Made by a program: the position numbers and the translations under genes. A stretch of DNA of 64,000 nucleotides, from positions 2,193,501-2,257,500 of the forward strand of contig NZ_CP115463.1 in the NCBI RefSeq assembly GCF_027912495.1, given 5' to 3'. This document shows, in pieces, positions 63,547 through 64,000 of the stretch (its first letter is position 1; every line of letters starts with the position of its first letter). The notes beneath the pieces were generated by a model that was given only the letters and a program-made list of their open reading frames with translations, was not told where the DNA came from and made no database searches. This DNA comes from Caulobacter sp. NIBR1757 (GTDB lineage Bacteria > Pseudomonadota > Alphaproteobacteria > Caulobacterales > Caulobacteraceae).

Positions 63547-64000
63547 ATGCTTGATCACCTGTTAAGTTCCGAGGGCCAGCGCCCGCTTTTCGGCCGCGAG
63601 GACGGCATTGCGGCTGGCTGGGCGGTATCGACCGCGCCGGTGAGCTATCCCGTCGCTGTGGCGGCCATGGAGCAGCGGGCCGCCGACATCGCCGAGGGGC
63701 GGGCCGGGGAGCTGGTCTGGCTGCTGGAGCATCCGCCGCTCTACACCGCCGGGGTGTCGGCCAAGGCGGGCGACCTGCTGGACGGCGCGCGATTCCCGGT
63801 CTTCGAGAGCGGCCGGGGCGGGCAGTACACCTATCACGGGCCCGGACAGCGGGTGGCCTATGTGATGCTTGACCTGACCAGGCGCGGCCGCGACGTGCGG
63901 GCCTTCGTCACGGCGCTGGAAGCCTGGGTGATCGGGGCGCTTGCCGTGTTCAACGTCACCGGCGAACTGCGCGATGGCCGGGTCGGCGTCTGGGTCGAGC
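63547..64000 (+). CDS. lipB: Octanoyltransferase LipB, 5' part (cut by window end)
   Basis: The first 151 codons of LipB, which transfers octanoyl from acyl-carrier protein to lipoyl domains. From the ATG at 63547 the frame is open to the window end. It contains [40 protein letters not shown] and the signature [20 protein letters not shown] then [16 protein letters not shown]. The catalytic cysteine and lysine lie beyond position 64000. The ATG has no strong ribosome-binding site, so an internal start is possible. It is divergent from the FliN-like gene. Confidence 0.92.
   Translation, partial: MLDHLLSSEGQRPLFGREDGIAAGWAVSTAPVSYPVAVAAMEQRAADIAEGRAGELVWLLEHPPLYTAGVSAKAGDLLDGARFPVFESGRGGQYTYHGPGQRVAYVMLDLTRRGRDVRAFVTALEAWVIGALAVFNVTGELRDGRVGVWVE

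Overview
The window reads as ordinary chromosome from a GC-rich alphaproteobacterium, most like the Caulobacteraceae (Caulobacter, Phenylobacterium or Brevundimonas type). I base this on the gene families and their order (pyrB-pyrC'-plsY-dprA; gatCAB with ruvX alongside; mreBCD-PBP2-rodA; grxD/bolA; ATP12 next to a propionyl-CoA carboxylase beta chain), on the strong G/C third-position bias, and on very tight packing with many ATGA, GTGA and CTAG overlaps. No rRNA, tRNA, CRISPR array, prophage or insertion sequence was recognised.

Layout. 1-1882 (minus): the start of a probable flotillin gene, a YqiJ-like membrane protein, PspA and a small unknown protein, which together look like a membrane-stress operon. 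1996-8311: S-formylglutathione hydrolase, a secreted S41 protease-like protein, a FAD/NAD(P) oxidoreductase, an LprI-like lipoprotein and a secreted unknown. 8466-12668: rpsD with a clear terminator, a serine hydrolase, a small lipoprotein, a thioesterase, monothiol glutaredoxin, a catalytically dead aldo/keto-reductase-like protein and BolA. 12739-14873: three tandem paralogous lipoproteins of no family I recognise. 14852-21148 (minus): a serine hydrolase, then dprA, plsY, a metal-ligand-free PyrC', pyrB and an AEC transporter. 21482-28049: acetyltransferase, MDR oxidoreductase, ruvX, gatCAB and two small DUF proteins. 28117-33222: two equal-length tandem FG-GAP/RTX exoprotein genes. 33355-44244: aspartate aminotransferase, flavin reductase, a VTT membrane protein, a ParDE-type toxin-antitoxin pair, alkyl sulfatase, GST, leuA with a leucine-rich leader peptide, a CVHRG-repeat protein, a DMT transporter and a secreted unknown. 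44458-50403: the rod-shape operon mreB-mreC-mreD-mrdA-rodA. 50400-53184: a membrane protein with MarR, and a degenerate GGDEF/EAL-like protein. 53361-61597: crcB, rluC, a TPR/2-oxoglutarate-oxygenase protein, a DUF1501/DUF1800 pair, ATP12 and pccB. 61594-64000: a lower-GC unknown, a yefM-yoeB module whose toxin carries a nonsense codon, a small antitoxin-like ORF, a FliN-like protein and the start of lipB.

The observation I find most novel is a roughly 250-bp non-coding element present twice in opposite orientation (21181-21433 and 51702-51951). Conserved blocks sit at matching distances, including exactly 72 bp between the first two, and each copy ends in the same perfect 16-bp palindrome. 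Other notable points are the leuA leader peptide, the amber-interrupted yoeB, four convergent gene pairs whose stop codons share a single CTAG, the lipoprotein trio, and two pseudoenzymes (PyrC' and the AKR-like protein between grxD and bolA).
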